Below are positions 1 through 11,642 of a stretch of DNA of 64,000 nt, one piece after another (position 1 is the stretch's first letter; each line of letters begins with the position of its first letter). Source of the stretch: Lunularia cruciata (Eukaryota > Streptophyta > Marchantiopsida > Lunulariales > Lunulariaceae); NCBI GenBank assembly GCA_948567375.1, contig OX419758.1:62005001-62069000 (forward strand), given 5' to 3'. The notes below the pieces were generated by a model that saw only the letters and a list, made by a program, of their open reading frames with translations, was not told where the DNA came from and did not search any database. The translations under genes and the position numbers were made by a program.

Positions 1-292
1 GGCCTGTACTAAGATAAATGAGCCAGACCAGAATATCACGTGCGAGAGTTCATTGGCTAATTGTACTTTAAATTCAAGTTTATGCTCACATTTGTTTATT
101 TCCCATGCTGGTTATACCGAGATAAACAACCATCTGAGAGCATGCGCCTCTGGTATCACTTCTTTCATGTTAATTTTGTTTGACTTCAGCTACCCCATGT
201 CTCAACCTTTACGGGTTTACTTTGCTCGGCTATTGGTATTGGATCGTGAAAGTGGTCGCCTCCTCCAACTTCATGTTCTGTCTTCTGTGCAG

Positions 293-1035
293 TATACGCG
301 ATGATGTCGAGAAGGAAGACGCTTTCAGGGGTCTTTGTGCTATGGTATTGAAACTATTTCTCTCTCTTCGGAGGCATTTTACCCGTTCTCTCTGCGTTTT
401 ACGCTTGATGGGTGTTGATCTTTGCAGCTGCTGAAAATTTGGAACATTTCATGCATAGTTGCTCAGGGGATCATACGAAATACTGTTTGACGTTGCAGGT
501 ACGATTAAACCCTGGTGGTGCCGTGAGCGCCTTCGTACCCATGTGCGAAGCCATAGGTAGTTGGCATGTAAGTTATCTTGTCTTCTCCCTAAACATTTAT
601 CAGAATGCTTGTGGTCGATTATAGGGTCAGGGCTTGACCCTGCTCTTGCGGAGCATTTGGTCATTGTTGTGGATGTCTATAACAGATCAGAATAGCCTTT
701 CAATTGATGTCGTAGAAAATTCTGAGGCTAAGTACGCGCTCTTGATGTGTTCAACAGGAAATACGTAGTGCAGATTTGAGATCTGAAATTGCCCAGGTCT
801 TACATGGTTACAAACAGGTGAGTCCTTTTGATACCTGAAATGTTCTGGATATCTCTTCTCAGGACATGGATTCTTTGGTGGTTACTTTCCACATTACTTT
901 ACTAATGCCCCGAAAACTGAAATCTGAGCTCCTCTGTGCGATTCGCAGTTGCTGTCCGGAGTTACCTGGGATCAATGCATGTCCGCTCTCGATCCGCCTC
1001 TTCGTGAGAAGCTTGTCAAGAAGTATCAAATATAG
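293..1035 (+). CDS. Transportin-1 (karyopherin beta-2), last four exons, 5' part outside window
   Basis: Nuclear import receptor of the importin-beta superfamily; family members carry PY-NLS cargo such as RNA-binding proteins through the nuclear pore and release it on RanGTP. Read as four exons, 293-344, 499-567, 758-817 and 949-1035, joined by GT-AG introns (donors GTATTG, GTAAGT, GTGAGT; acceptors all CAG) with matching phases. The exons encode, in order, IRDDVEKEDAFRGLCAM, LNPGGAVSAFVPMCEAIGSWH without its first residues, EIRSADLRSEIAQVLHGYKQ, and a final 28 residues containing TWDQCMSALDPPLREKL and ending KKYQI before TAG at 1033-1035. This order matches the extreme C-terminal HEAT repeats of plant and animal transportin-1 (EK-AFRGLC, NP-G, ILHGYK, W--C-SALDP). 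The exon upstream must end in phase 2; it may stop at base 5 (donor GTACTA) or lie wholly outside. Family assignment is from memory of conserved blocks. Confidence 0.85.
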
Positions 1036-3512
1036 TTTGAACACTGGTGATGTTGACCAATTTGGACCGATGATGGCTGTATCATGAGGGTCATGTAGGG
1101 CTACTGCAAACATAGTTGCAAGTTTTTCCTCAGTATAGCCTGGATTAGACCAGGCCCACATCCTTCACAGATACTGTGCTTTACAAGGCATATCCCTTGT
1201 GCACTATCTGTCGCCCAGAAATCCCTTAGCTTCAGTAAAAGTTTACACAGCACACATGGCTAACTGTGTCCGGTTATCGGGTAAGAGGTGAGACTGTACC
1301 TGCCTTGGAGATACTGAGGTAGTGCATCATGTGGTGGTGAGGAGTCATGACTTCATCCTTTCCTGCTGTCACCTGGCGCTTCTGTTCCACAGCAGTATCA
1401 TGTTTGCTTAGACTGTGCAACGCGAGGTTGCAGTTGTGGTCTTCTCCGTCATACTGTTAACGGCATGCATGACTTGGGACATGAAAATGCCAGCATGTAT
1501 ACTTCAAGATATGCAGTAAGTGATGCAGAATAGGCGGCGGCGGTAGAGATGTACGGATGAAACTTTGAGGGTTACGAAGAGGCCAACCGAATGTGGAGGA
1601 AGCGGGGGACATCACCATCGAGTACGTCGTGTACTCTATCCAGAAATAAGAAGGCTGGAAAAGGTGGTCTCTACATGCGGCTTGGATCTTCAGCAATTAA
1701 AACTAGTTCGGGACAAGTCCAGACTAGTTGCCTGGATATCTACAACGCTGCGTAGCTAGGTCCTGAAGCAAACAGGAAAGTGCCACAAGTTGAGAGAGCG
1801 AGGAAGGATGTTGGGTTTTTGGTGCAGCAAGTTAAAGCTGTCACACGTAAGCAATCATTCCCTGTAGCAGTGCTAAATTAGTGAGATACTTGTCGATAGG
1901 ATTCTTTACAGCAGTAGAGGCCCAAAATAAGCCTTGTCTGATGATGTGTTGGCTGGCCAATACGCGATTGCAGCAGACGGTTGTTTCTTCACACTTGTAG
2001 GTTTTTATTAACGTCCTGCCAGAAATCTAGGAGCGAGTGGTGCATCAGTAGCACCCACCCCTTTGATTATTGAATTATTTGCGGTGGCGCGTTCGCCTCT
2101 CAAATATTTGATATTGTGGAAGTAAAGAAGTTTACACGCTGCCTGCTGCGAACCACCAGAATTTCTAATCCCATCAAGTAGGGAGAGTTGTATCACTCGT
2201 CAGAGATCAATGTTTGTAGTCCCACAAAGTTTAGGGCTGGTCCATGACTTGTCAGAGATCGGGAGGTCACGAATCTCCAGACAACGCCGTCTGAAGTGTT
2301 TTGCTCGTCCATAACGTGTAGGTTTTCAGCATTTGATTAATCACAGGTAACTATGGCAAATCACTTCACATGTCATGGCAGGAGAAGAATTTAGGGTGTT
2401 GCATGCTGATCCTGGCAGACAGGCCGTACGCCAGTACATCTGGTGACGCATGTAGACTTGGAACGAAAATTACACCGCGCATGAAAACGTCGCAGTTTAT
2501 AAGTTTTATTTGCAGTCTTCTTTAAATACAAATTTGCCAAATCCATGCCGAAGAGAAGGCAGACTTCAGTGCTGCTAATCCCGGCCCTGGCTGAGGCAGG
2601 AACTTTAAAAAGTGTGCCTAAAGCCGTCTTCAACTTTAAAACTGTAAAGTGCAAGAGTTGCGGATTTTACTTACCGACAAATGATAAATTAAGACAATAC
2701 AGATAATGAAGACCAAAACTCACTTGTGCCTACAGACCTTGGGAGGATAACAAAACTTTCGAGCCACTGGGAGCCGATACGCACATTAAAACATCGGGGT
2801 CAATTTTGTCAACATCGAACTGCATGTTCAATATAGAAGTTGGCTATAGTCCACTTCCAATGACTATTTTCAAGTTATCATCTTTAACGATAAAAGGTCT
2901 CGAGAAAATGAGAGGTTGATACTATGTCATCAATGAACCGGCATTTGCACAGAGGTATAATTTTCTAAAAGAGCTTCCGGAAATCTCAAATAACTGAAAT
3001 TTGAAAACATGTTTAATGGAATTGGACAAGGGAATTCAATATACTAGTTGGTTGCAATCTATTTTCATCTATCCATTTTCAATGACCATTGCCAATGGTC
3101 GATTGTCAAGTTATCATCTTTAACGATAATCTGAACACACCAATAACTTCTATTGGAGGTCTAATAAAAATTTTATAATTCATTTTCTCCAAAGCTTGGT
3201 GGAGAGACAATGTAAAATAGTACTGCGATAAAAATAAAATTTTTCAGAAATAAATATAATATATAACTAGATTAGACGAGATATTGGTCTTGTGTTAAAT
3301 CTTCCCCGTTGATAATGGTCAAAATATACGCAAGGACCATGCTCCCTTTAAATATGTCCATAATAAACTATCTCTTATTATGAAGATACTCGAAAAGGGT
3401 AAAATTTAATTATTCAATACTTATTTCACATATTTTCTGACCTTAAATTTCTTGTCAGATGATTATCCCAATAAATATGTAATAAATATTAAAAAAGAAG
3501 CTAAAATACACC
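1036..3512. other. 3' flank of transportin gene, then AT-rich intergenic DNA
   Basis: The first part, to about 2.7 kb, keeps the mixed base composition of the gene and presumably includes the transportin 3' UTR. I found no further exon chain on either strand; the open frames here have no recognisable domain. From about 2.7 kb the DNA turns AT-rich. A block reading caagttatcatctttaacga occurs twice (near 2871 and 3109) with similar surroundings, a short imperfect direct repeat. Confidence 0.5.
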
Positions 3513-3725
3513 TAGATTAGATTATCTTTTCCGTTTTTAAGGAGGATATTAAGACCCATATGCACAACGTAGAATTGTACAGAGCCTATCTGGTACATAA
3601 CGCTATATTTTACATAACGCTAGAATTAGATTAGATTATCTTTTCCGTTTTTAAGGAGGATATTAAGACCCATATGCACAACGTAGAATTGTACAGAGCC
3701 TATCTGGTACATAACGCTATATTTT
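3513..3725. repeat. Tandem duplication, two copies of a 99-bp block with period 114 bp
   Basis: Bases 3513-3611 and 3627-3725 are identical by eye, separated by a 15-bp spacer (tacataacgctagaa-like) that is itself derived from the end of the unit. The identity implies a recent local duplication in otherwise featureless AT-rich DNA. No coding sense is apparent. Confidence 0.9.
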
Positions 3726-4861
3726 CTCCAGACTAATTGCAGGAACTTTTCATATACTATTTGCAAATTACAAATGAGAAATGAGGTTAAGACTACATCA
3801 GTATATCTTTATGAGGCCTTGCACCATTTCAGAATATCGAATGAGGCTACCCTACCTTACATAACACGTAGGGGTCTTTTTTTCTCTTCCACACATTGTT
3901 CCCCCATAAATCTTGTAATTACACATTTCCTTTCTTTCCCGGGGAGATTTTTTCCAATATATTTGAATGAAACTAGAACCTAGCAGTAATTTCTATTTAG
4001 CGTCAGATTGGGGCAAATAATTGAGTCTTAGATGTCTTTTCCCTTATATAGAACTCTCATGAGTTTTTGAAATGCAAGAAAAGTGTTATCACCGATCAGA
4101 TAATATCTATTTGAATTCTTTTTAAATAATATTTATTTATATGGTTCCATGCTTTAAACGTCCCATTTGAAAGTAAAGTTAATTTACAAAAATTTCTTTA
4201 TGATGTACTTCATAAATTATATAAATTTCAATATAATTAGGTATATATCAATAATTTCACTTATTTAATATAACATCTTTGTAGTGAAATATAAAGGAGT
4301 CCAAAATATGATCGATCATGATTGATATGACAGAATAAATAAGAAATGCATTTAAAAAATAAAGGGTTGATATAGATTGTTAGTATGTAAGAACTAAACC
4401 ATTATTTATGAAAAATTGGAAATAGCTACTATACTCTTACTTTAATATTTGGATATTTTTAATGTAAAAAAGGAGAATTTCTCAAAATACATTCTAGAAC
4501 TCAAATACCATGAGTTTATACCCTCATAATCAAGAAGATCAAGGGGTAAATGTGATAGCCTAGTGTTGATGTATTAATAATAAAGATGGTAATAATAGAT
4601 TTTTCCCTAAAGGAATGATCTAACAAACAGTTGCAATTTGTTTATTATTTTCTATTTAACCTCTTGGGAAAGAACTACTCCCAAAAGAGTAGTGTCATTC
4701 CGTCAGGCGCACTATAGAAAAGAGAAAACTAAATATCACTCTGATTACAAATAGATTCCAAATTTATCCTGAAGTTGATAGCTCACTTCAAACCAAATGT
4801 TGTCCCACCCCAAATACTTTGACTGTGTAGATCCATTCTACACTTCCTTTCAAAGGCACAT
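3726..4861. other. AT-rich intergenic DNA
   Basis: Low-complexity AT-rich sequence with only short open frames on either strand. I see no domain, RNA gene or terminal repeats. Confidence 0.5.
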
Positions 4862-6489
4862 TTACAAAGTTGTCTTCTTGTTTGCAGAGTGCATATGCCT
4901 TGTGATTTTGTGGTACTTTTGATGCGCCCAATCCCAGTTGACTCCTTTGCACATAAGTTCACTCCTTTGGATCCCTTTGGAATTGCACATCATGATCAAA
5001 TGCAAATACAACTCTTTGTACTCCAAAACTTGTGATCCTACTCTGAAATTCCTCACCACTACTCAACAAAAAAAAATCATCAACACTCAGAATGGAAAGA
5101 CATAACTTTGCAAAGAACTCAAGCTTCTCTTTACTTAAATTTGAAAGTATGGAAATGAACTAAAATTCCTTTGGGCCAAAGCCTTAAGTACATTTTTCTT
5201 TTGCCCTAAAGGGATTAATAGCCTGAGTGGATACCTCAAAGTGCTTCATTACTACCTACATCACACACTTAAGATCCTAATCCTACCTTATCCTAATCAC
5301 TTGTAGGTTGAATAGGCTCTAACACATGTCAAGAAAGGTGTCAAATCTTCCCCAAAGTTAAATTTAATTTACATCCTTTGGACCTACAACTCCAAAGATA
5401 TGTACAACTTTGAAGTCTAGTACAACTTTGAAAGTGCTCTTCCTAAAGTATTTAGAATGCTAAGTGCATTGCTCCGCAAAGGTTTGTACAAATTTGAAGG
5501 CACTCCTTTGGAAGTATTTACAACTCCAAATGCCTACAACTAAGAGTAATGTCTACAACCAAAGAACAATTTTGGTTTGTTCTAACACGAGTGTCCCTTC
5601 TTCAATGAGATGATGTTCCTTTGGCTTGGTGTTTTGATGGAAAAAACTACCTTTGCCTTCAAACTCCTAAGGAGAAGTTTGGTCTGCTCCTCATACTCTA
5701 CTATTTTTAATAGATAACTTTGATAGACTTCTATAAACTTCTTATTCAGTTTGCTCCTTCAATTTGAATGCTAGTTGGTCCATGTGCTTTTTCTTGTAAG
5801 TTCTTCTCTCCAACTTTTGGGCTTGCAACCATAGCTCATGAGTCTTTGCCTTCATTTCTTGTTGTTTCTCTTGTTTTAACATTCATGTAAAGAAGTCCCT
5901 TGCCTCCTCTAATTGTTGAATCTTCATCTTCACTTCTTGTAGTGCATCATGCATTTGGGTTTAATTTTCCTCCTTTTCATCCTCCTCCTTCTACAACTCA
6001 CCAGTAAGATACTCTAATTGGATGGCCGCCTCCTTTCAGTATTTAGCCATTTTCAAATCAAAGATCATGATCTTGATCTTGTAGTCTCTAATTCATTTTA
6101 AGTACTTGAAAATTCTTGTTCTTGTTTTGGAGTTGGTCTTTGTATGCAGGCTTTCTTTGCTTTTGCTCCAACTTGAGTGCTCTCCTTGTAGTCTTCTAGA
6201 CTCTTCTTCATTTTGACCCCTATCCATTGCAAGGGATTAATTCTGCCTCTTTACTCTATGGTTCTCTCGCACTAGTGCATTCAACTTCTTAGCCTCTTCT
6301 TTGTAAAGTTCACTAACCTTGGGCACTTCTTCCTTGGTGTAGTACTCCTTTGCCTTTTGGGTATAGATTTTCTTGTGCATGCTCTTCATCATGATAGTGC
6401 AATCCACAATCTATGTGCACTCTTGTTGGTATTGGGGAAGTAGTAGACTCATGAGTAGTAGTATTTCTCCCACTAAATGAATCACAAAG
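4862..6489 (-). pseudogene. Decayed reading frame for a Glu/Lys/Gln-rich coiled-coil protein, 3' part
   Basis: Read on the minus strand, this stretch keeps protein-like phrases broken by stops and frameshifts. Examples are KAKEYYTKEEVPKVSELYKE and EAKKLNALVRENHRVKRQ near 6380-6240, then MHDALQEVKMKIQQLEEARD near 5950 and HELWLQAQKLERRTYKKKH near 5850-5790. The Glu/Lys/Gln richness and heptad-like Leu spacing suggest a coiled coil. It is the downstream half of the frame at 12069-13990, split by insertion of element A1 (5-bp duplication caaag at 6485-6489 and 12069-12073). Function is not recognised; it may be an old retroelement protein or a decayed host gene. Confidence 0.5.
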
Positions 6490-6635
6490 TGTAACAATAT
6501 GGAGTTTAGCGACAAAGTTAGTTGGGCTTACAAAGTAGCACATAAGACAAATTAGCCTAGAATATTCCAAAAGTATCTAGGAAAACTTCTTGGGAAGCTT
6601 CCCGGCTTGCTTAGTTTGCATGCTAAGTAGGCAGC

Positions 6636-6657
6636 TTCTAGAAGGAAGCTTCTTGAA
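6636..6657 (+). promoter_or_regulatory. Heat-shock-element-like array in A1 5' LTR
   Basis: GAA-gc-TTC-tt-GAA at 6645-6657 is a perfect three-unit match to the nGAAnnTTCnnGAAn consensus bound by heat-shock factors. It is preceded by TTC-ta-GAA at 6636-6643. It lies about 75-100 bp upstream of the LTR TATA box. Function is inferred from motif and position only. Confidence 0.5.
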
Positions 6658-6732
6658 AAGCTTCCTATTTAACTTGGCTTGCACTCTAAGAAAGCGCCTT
6701 GAAGAAGCTTCTCAAGGGCCTTGTATGCTACC

Positions 6733-6740
6733 TATAAATA
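6733..6740 (+). promoter_or_regulatory. TATA box of A1 5' LTR
   Basis: TATAAATA in the context gctacctataaataccaaag. The same context recurs in the A1 3' LTR (11957-11964) and, reversed, in A2 (15228-15235). Confidence 0.65.
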
Positions 6741-6845
6741 CCAAAGCCAAAGCTCATGCTAGGCATTTGCATTTTTCCCTCATTCAAGTGTCCCAATGTG
6801 AGTTTCCATTCTCCTATTTCTCTCCTCGGATTTGGTCTTTTACAT

Positions 6846-6857
6846 TGGTACCAGAGC
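6846..6857 (+). other. Primer binding site (initiator-Met tRNA) of A1
   Basis: TGGTACCAGAGC, one base after the LTR end. It matches the common plant TGGTATCAGAGC site, complementary to the 3' end of initiator methionine tRNA, with one change. Confidence 0.85.
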
Positions 6858-7115
6858 AGGAATGGGATGGATGGAATCTATGGACCACCAAATCCACTTC
6901 CACCAAACCATTGGCATTTTGGAGTCCAAATACTACCCAAGCATCATTTCACACAATTCATCACCTTGCACTTTGGACAAGATGTTTTGCATATGATCAC
7001 CATATCTGAGGAACCCTTGGTGCTTCCGGTTGTAACTTATGGAGAATGGTCAACGTGCTGTTTCTATGTGTTAAAAAATTAGATAGATTGGGAGTGGTGT
7101 GATAGAGCAGCAACC

Positions 7116-8030
7116 ATGGCGGAAATACCCAATGTTATCCTTGCTATGCAGCAACAAATTGAGCACCTTACTTGATTGTTGGATAAACAAGATCTTTGAC
7201 GACAAGAGCAGGTGGAGAGAGTACCAATTCAAGAAGGAGAAGATCGGATCATATTCTCTAAAGCCAAGGTATTTGAAGACAAGAATCTTTTGGGTGCAGT
7301 GCGGAATTTTGTGTTTGATTGTGAACGTTATTTTGAAGCTACCAATCTACAAGACGAGCAAAAATAGATTCTCTTGGCTTCTAGCCAATTGGATGGAGTA
7401 GCAAAGCTATGGTGGAGATTCCAAGTGGAGCGAGCGGAACAACAAATTGTTACACCAATCTTGACATGGGCAAAATTCAAGAGCACAATAATTAGTCGGT
7501 TCCAAGCTATAAATGCTACACAAACCGCACGGGATAAGTTGGCAGAGTTGAAAGAGATTGGCTCTATAAGAAGTTAACATCATGTAGTTCCAAAACACCA
7601 TCATGTAAATTCTAGATATATTGGAAGGTGAAGCTCTGGATCAATTTGTGAGGAGCTTGAAGGTGAGAACCAAATTAGAGGTAACCATGCAAGAGCCACA
7701 ACACTTGGAGGAAGCCATGCGGTTTGCGGACGTTTTGATTCCTTGGTGGCAACAACTTGGTCTCGACCTCAACCTCCACAAAGCCTACCAATACACTACA
7801 CACAAGTGGAGGAGCTAACACCCATGGAGATTGATGCCATTCAACAAAGACCACTTGGCATAGCAGATAGAGAGAAACTGTGACAAAATGGTGGTTGTTT
7901 TTATTGTTGCCAATTGGGGCATCACATTGCTGAATGTCCACTCAAGAATGGACAACCTCGACAAGTTGCCCAAGTGGAGGTTGTGGAGCGGAATGATCAG
8001 GGAAACAAGGAATCCGAGTAGGAGATTTTG
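7116..8030 (+). pseudogene. A1 gag (capsid and CCHC nucleocapsid), broken
   Basis: Starts at ATG 7116 (MAEIPNVILAMQQQIEHLT). Retains the gypsy gag core phrases DGVAKLWWRFQVERAEQQI and TWAKFKSTIISRFQAI near 7385-7515 and a perfect zinc knuckle C-x2-C-x4-H-x4-C at 7896-7937 (CFYCCQLGHHIAEC). Gag would package the element RNA in cytoplasmic particles. Several stops (for example after QIEHLT and after QDEQK) and a frame change near 7570 break it. Confidence 0.85.
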
Positions 8031-8047
8031 AGCCGCCTATTTGGAGC

Positions 8048-8440
8048 TTGATTAGTTCCAATGGGATTGAAGGCTTGACCTATGAAAGTTTGCTTCACTT
8101 GCAAGGTATGATATCTAATTGGGGTTATAGGATTTTGGTTGATTCTGGAAGTTCAAAGAATTGCATGTCTATGAAAGTAGCAAAGGAATTGGGTATTCCT
8201 ATCAAGCCAGTGATTGGAAGTAGTTTGATGATGGCGGACGGTAGAAAGGGTTCTGCATTCTGCACCTTGTATCCTATTACCTTCAAGATTGGGAAGGAGT
8301 ATTTGGAGTGTATGAGGTTTGTAGTGGCACCTCTACACTATGATATCATTCTAGATCTACCTTGGCTTGAACGTCATAAGACTCAATTTGATTGGACCCG
8401 ATGCCAAATTCAAGTACAACACCAAGGTAGGAATTTCTGA
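8048..8440 (+). pseudogene. A1 aspartic protease domain
   Basis: Open stretch containing RILVDSGSSKNCMS, the D-[ST]-G active-site motif of retropepsins, and the distal DIILDLPWLERH motif about 90 residues later, followed by FDW typical of gypsy proteases. This domain would cut the gag-pol polyprotein. It is the only one of the four family A copies with an intact DSG. It ends at a stop at 8438-8440, so it is cut off from RT. Confidence 0.85.
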
Positions 8441-8485
8441 TTAGGTTGTCTGGCACCTCTGAGTAAGACACCTAAGAATAGTCAA

Positions 8486-8665
8486 TCCCAAGATGGGAAG
8501 TTTGTCGAGAAGGTAGCCATAGAGCAAACCTTGAAGGAAGTGGAGTCCCAAGATGGGAAGTTTGCCAAGAAGGCAACCATGGAGCAAGCTTGGAAGAGAG
8601 ATGAGTCCTTAGAAAGGAAGTTTGTTAGTAAAGCAGCCATAGAGCAAGCTTTGGAGGAAGATAAG
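8486..8665 (+). repeat. Three tandem 60-bp units (20 residues each) in the protease-RT linker of A1
   Basis: Units begin at 8486, 8546 and 8606. They encode SQDGKFVEKVAIEQ..., SQDGKFAKKATMEQ... and SLERKFVSKAAIEQ..., all in one frame. The corresponding linker in A4 (near 58687) has one unit, so the repeat expanded in A1 or its parent. The period is a multiple of three, which keeps the frame. Confidence 0.85.
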
Positions 8666-8789
8666 TCTGTATTTGCGGTGTGGATCAAGCCTATTACACA
8701 AGAAAAATCTATGTAGGACCAAGAGCCTCATCAAGCAATGGTTGATCGGATATTTAAGGAGTTTGAGGACGTGTTTTTAGATGATCTGC

Positions 8790-10090
8790 CAAAGGGATTA
8801 CCCTCCAATTGAGGTATGCCCTTCAAGATTGAGTTATTGCCAAGGAGTACTCCAATGAGTAGACCGATCTATCGGCTCTCACCAAAGGAGTTGGAGGAGT
8901 TGCAAAAAACACTTATAGAGTTGTTGGAGAAGCACTTCATATGACATAGTACCTCTCCTTGGGGAGCACTGGTACTATTTGTTCCAAAGAAGGATGGAGG
9001 ACTTTGTTTCTATATTGATTATCATGGGCTCAATAAGCAAACCGTGAAGAATGCATATCCCTTGCCTCGGATTGATCACTTACTTGATCAACTAAGTGGA
9101 GCACGCTACTTTTCCAAGTTGGATCTTTGCAGCGGCTATTGGCAAATTCCCAATGAGAGAGAGGATGTGCAAAAGACTGCCTTTTGTATAAGGTATGGGC
9201 ATTTTGAGTGGAGAGTTCTACCTTTTGGACTCACTCATGCAGTCTTCATGGATAAGATGCATCGGGTGTTGGATGGACTATTGGATTGGTCCATGGTGGT
9301 ATTCTTGGATGATATCTTGATTTATAGTAAGATAGAGGCAAAACACATGAATCATGTGCGAGAAGTCCTAAGATGACTACGACAATGGAAATTTTATTGC
9401 AAGAAGTCAAAGTGTGCCTTTTGGTAGAGGAGGTTACCTTCTTGGGTCATAAGATCTCATCAGAGGAGATTTAGATGGAAGAAGAGAAGATCAAGGCCAT
9501 TACTGATTGGCCTACTCCAAAGGATGCTACAGAAGTACGAGCATTCAATGCATTGGCCAGTTTTTACCAACGGTTCATCCATTATTATGCTCATGTGGCT
9601 ACACCGTTGACTGACCTCTTGGGAAAGAACTTGAGCTTCCAGTGGACCACCGAGCATGAAGAAGCATTCCAGAAGTTAAAGCATATGGTGTCTTCAAGAC
9701 CCATTCTTCAACCATATGATCCTCAACTACCCTATGTGGTTGATTTTGATGTTTCTATTTTGATGCAATTGGAGCCGTGCTACAACAGGAAGTCCCAGAT
9801 GGACTCCATCCCATTGCCTTTGTGTCCTGCCGACTCAATACGGCTGAACAAAACTACTCTGCTTGAGATCAAGAACAACTTGCAATGGTATACACCACCA
9901 AGTATGGAGACATTATCTCTTGGGGAAACAAGTGATCATGCAAACTGATCACAAACCATTGTTATAGACCTTACACTTGGAATACATGAAGAGTCTACAT
10001 CATCTATGGGAAGAACAACTCCAACTGTATGACATCAAACTTGAGTACAAACCAGGTTGGTTCCATGTCATTCTTGATGCTTTATCATGA
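8790..10090 (+). pseudogene. A1 reverse transcriptase and RNase H, broken
   Basis: RT phrases in order: FKIELLPRSTPMSRPIYRLS near 8823, [17 protein letters not shown] near 8950, [20 protein letters not shown] at 9041, [25 protein letters not shown], and [12 protein letters not shown] near 9296 with the FLDD catalytic pair. RNase H follows from 9475 (FQWTTEHEEAFQKLKH, YVVDFD) and ends near FHVILDALS at 10060-10087. Stops at 8941, 9376, 9472 and others, and frame shifts around 9770 and 9900, make it inactive. The function would be copying element RNA into DNA. Confidence 0.9.
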
Positions 10091-10299
10091 TGACCTGATT
10101 TGAAGTCTCTTCCTCTCATCACAGTGGCAATTTCAACGGTGTCAATTGATTCCAAGGTCCAAAATGAGTTTCAATCAGCTCTACACCAAGATCTCTTCTT
10201 CCAAATAGTACATGGTCACCTTACGGCATATGATAAGGAGTACAATACCTTCTTGATCAAGGAGGGTCTTTTATTCCATGAGGACTGGATCTATGTTCC

Positions 10300-11330
10300 A
10301 ACTCAAAGTGATCTTTGACTTGTGTGCCTTCAAGAAGCCCATGATTTACCCATTGCAGGTCACATGGGTGTGGACAAGACCTTGAGTACCCGCCAATGTC
10401 AATGGTGGTGGCCCAACATGACACAAGATGTTTGAGAATTTTTTTGATTGTGTGAGAGCTACCAACGTAACAAGGCCAACAACCAGAAGCCAAGTGGACT
10501 TCTTCAACCACTCGCCATTCCATCCGCTCACTAGGAGCATGCAAGCTTGGATCTCATCAAATCCTTGCCAAAGACAAAACAATGACACACCGCAATTGTG
10601 GTGTTTGTGGATAAGCTTAGTAAGCAAATCCACTTGGCACCAACCTGTAATACCGTGGATGCTCCATTTTTAGCACAAATCTACTTCAACAATGTCTTCA
10701 AGTATCATGGGATGCCACGTGTACTCATCTCCAACCGTGATCCTTGATTTACCGAGAAGTTTTGGCAAGCACTCTTCCAGATACTCAACACCAAGCTTGC
10801 TTTGTCCATGGCCTATCATCCTCAAATTGATGGACAAACCAAATGTGAAAATTGTACATTGGAGGACATGTTGCGTGCCTTTGTCAATGTCCACCATACC
10901 AATTGAGATGAATGTCTTGCAGTTGTAGAATTTGCCTACAACAATTCCAAACAGGCAAGCACCGGATTTTCTCCTTTCTTTCTCAATTTTGGCCAAGATC
11001 CAATTGTTTCAGATTCTCTTCTTGCTCCCCCCCTTCATCTCAGGTTCCTCATATTTCCACATTCTTGACCACTATATCCCAATCTCTCCAACAAGCCAAG
11101 TCCCACCTCCTTGTTGCTCAGAACCGCCAAAAACAATATGCGGACCACCATCGTCGTGATCTCACCTTTGAAATTGGTGATAAAGTCATGCTTTCCTCTA
11201 GTTACCTCCCTCTCCCAATTGATACCTAAGTTTGTAAACTTGCCCCTTATTGGATATGACCCTTTGATATCACCCAAATTGTCTCTCCTCTTGCTTATCA
11301 ACTTGCCTTGCCTTGTCACATGCATTCCAT
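10300..11330 (+). pseudogene. A1 integrase, broken
   Basis: The N-terminal region reads LQEAHDLPIAGHMGVDKT near 10329 (His part of the zinc-binding domain). The core appears in shifted frames from about 10590 to 10960 (LSMAYHPQIDGQTKCENCTL contains the catalytic Glu region in altered form; EFAYNNSKQASTGFSPF near 10930). The C-terminal part has RQKQYADHHRRDLTFEIGDK at 11130-11190, the usual approach to the GPY/F domain. Many stops and frameshifts. Confidence 0.85.
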
Positions 11331-11426
11331 CTTGTCTTTCATGTTTCTAAGTTGAAACCCTTTGTTCCTAACCCCTCTTCCTTTTCCTCTAGATTCCAAC
11401 CTCCCTCTCTTCTTATCCCTATCAAT

Positions 11427-11627
11427 GATCATGAGGAGTACAAAGTTGATTGTATCCTTGCGCGTTGCCATATTCAATGAGGCCGTCGCCAACATACAGA
11501 GTACAAGGTCCTTTGGAAAGGGTATCTCCTTCATGATGCCACTTGGGAACCTCTTTCTCACCTCCAAAATGCACAAATGGCCATCCAAGAATTTGAAGCT
11601 TCACTGGCAACGAGGATGTCACCAACT
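11427..11627 (+). pseudogene. A1 integrase C-terminal chromodomain
   Basis: One frame reads DHEEYKVDCILARCHIQ, a TGA, then EYKVLWKGYLLHDATWEP and LSHLQNAQMAIQEFEASLAT. The Y-V-W-KGY--D-TWEP pattern is the chromodomain fold that in chromoviruses steers integration toward marked chromatin. The single TGA (probably from CGA) lies in the first loop. This domain places family A in the chromoviruses. Confidence 0.9.
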
Positions 11628-11642
11628 AGCGGCGTGGGAATA

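Larger units (their letters stand above)
6490..6844 (+). repeat. 5' LTR of element A1
   Basis: 355 bp, starts TGTAACAATATGG, ends CTTTTACA directly before the primer site. Contains the AAGCTTC/GAAGCTT repeat array, a TATA box at 6733-6740 and the conserved U5-like end (ctcattcaagtgtcccaatg) shared by all family A LTRs. Confidence 0.92.

Noticed and set aside
866-1087. 73-codon open frame over the transportin 3' end
   Set aside because: It overlaps the last transportin exon in another phase and continues through the intron; the spliced reading is clearly the protein-like one.
6600-6720. Spaced GAAGCTTC repeats as a CRISPR-like array
   Set aside because: Units are short, irregularly spaced and inside a eukaryotic LTR; no cas genes and a plant nuclear context.
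8482-8688. 68-codon minus-strand frame with three repeated segments
   Set aside because: It is the antisense of the 60-bp repeat in the A1 protease-RT linker; the repeated look comes from the DNA repeat.
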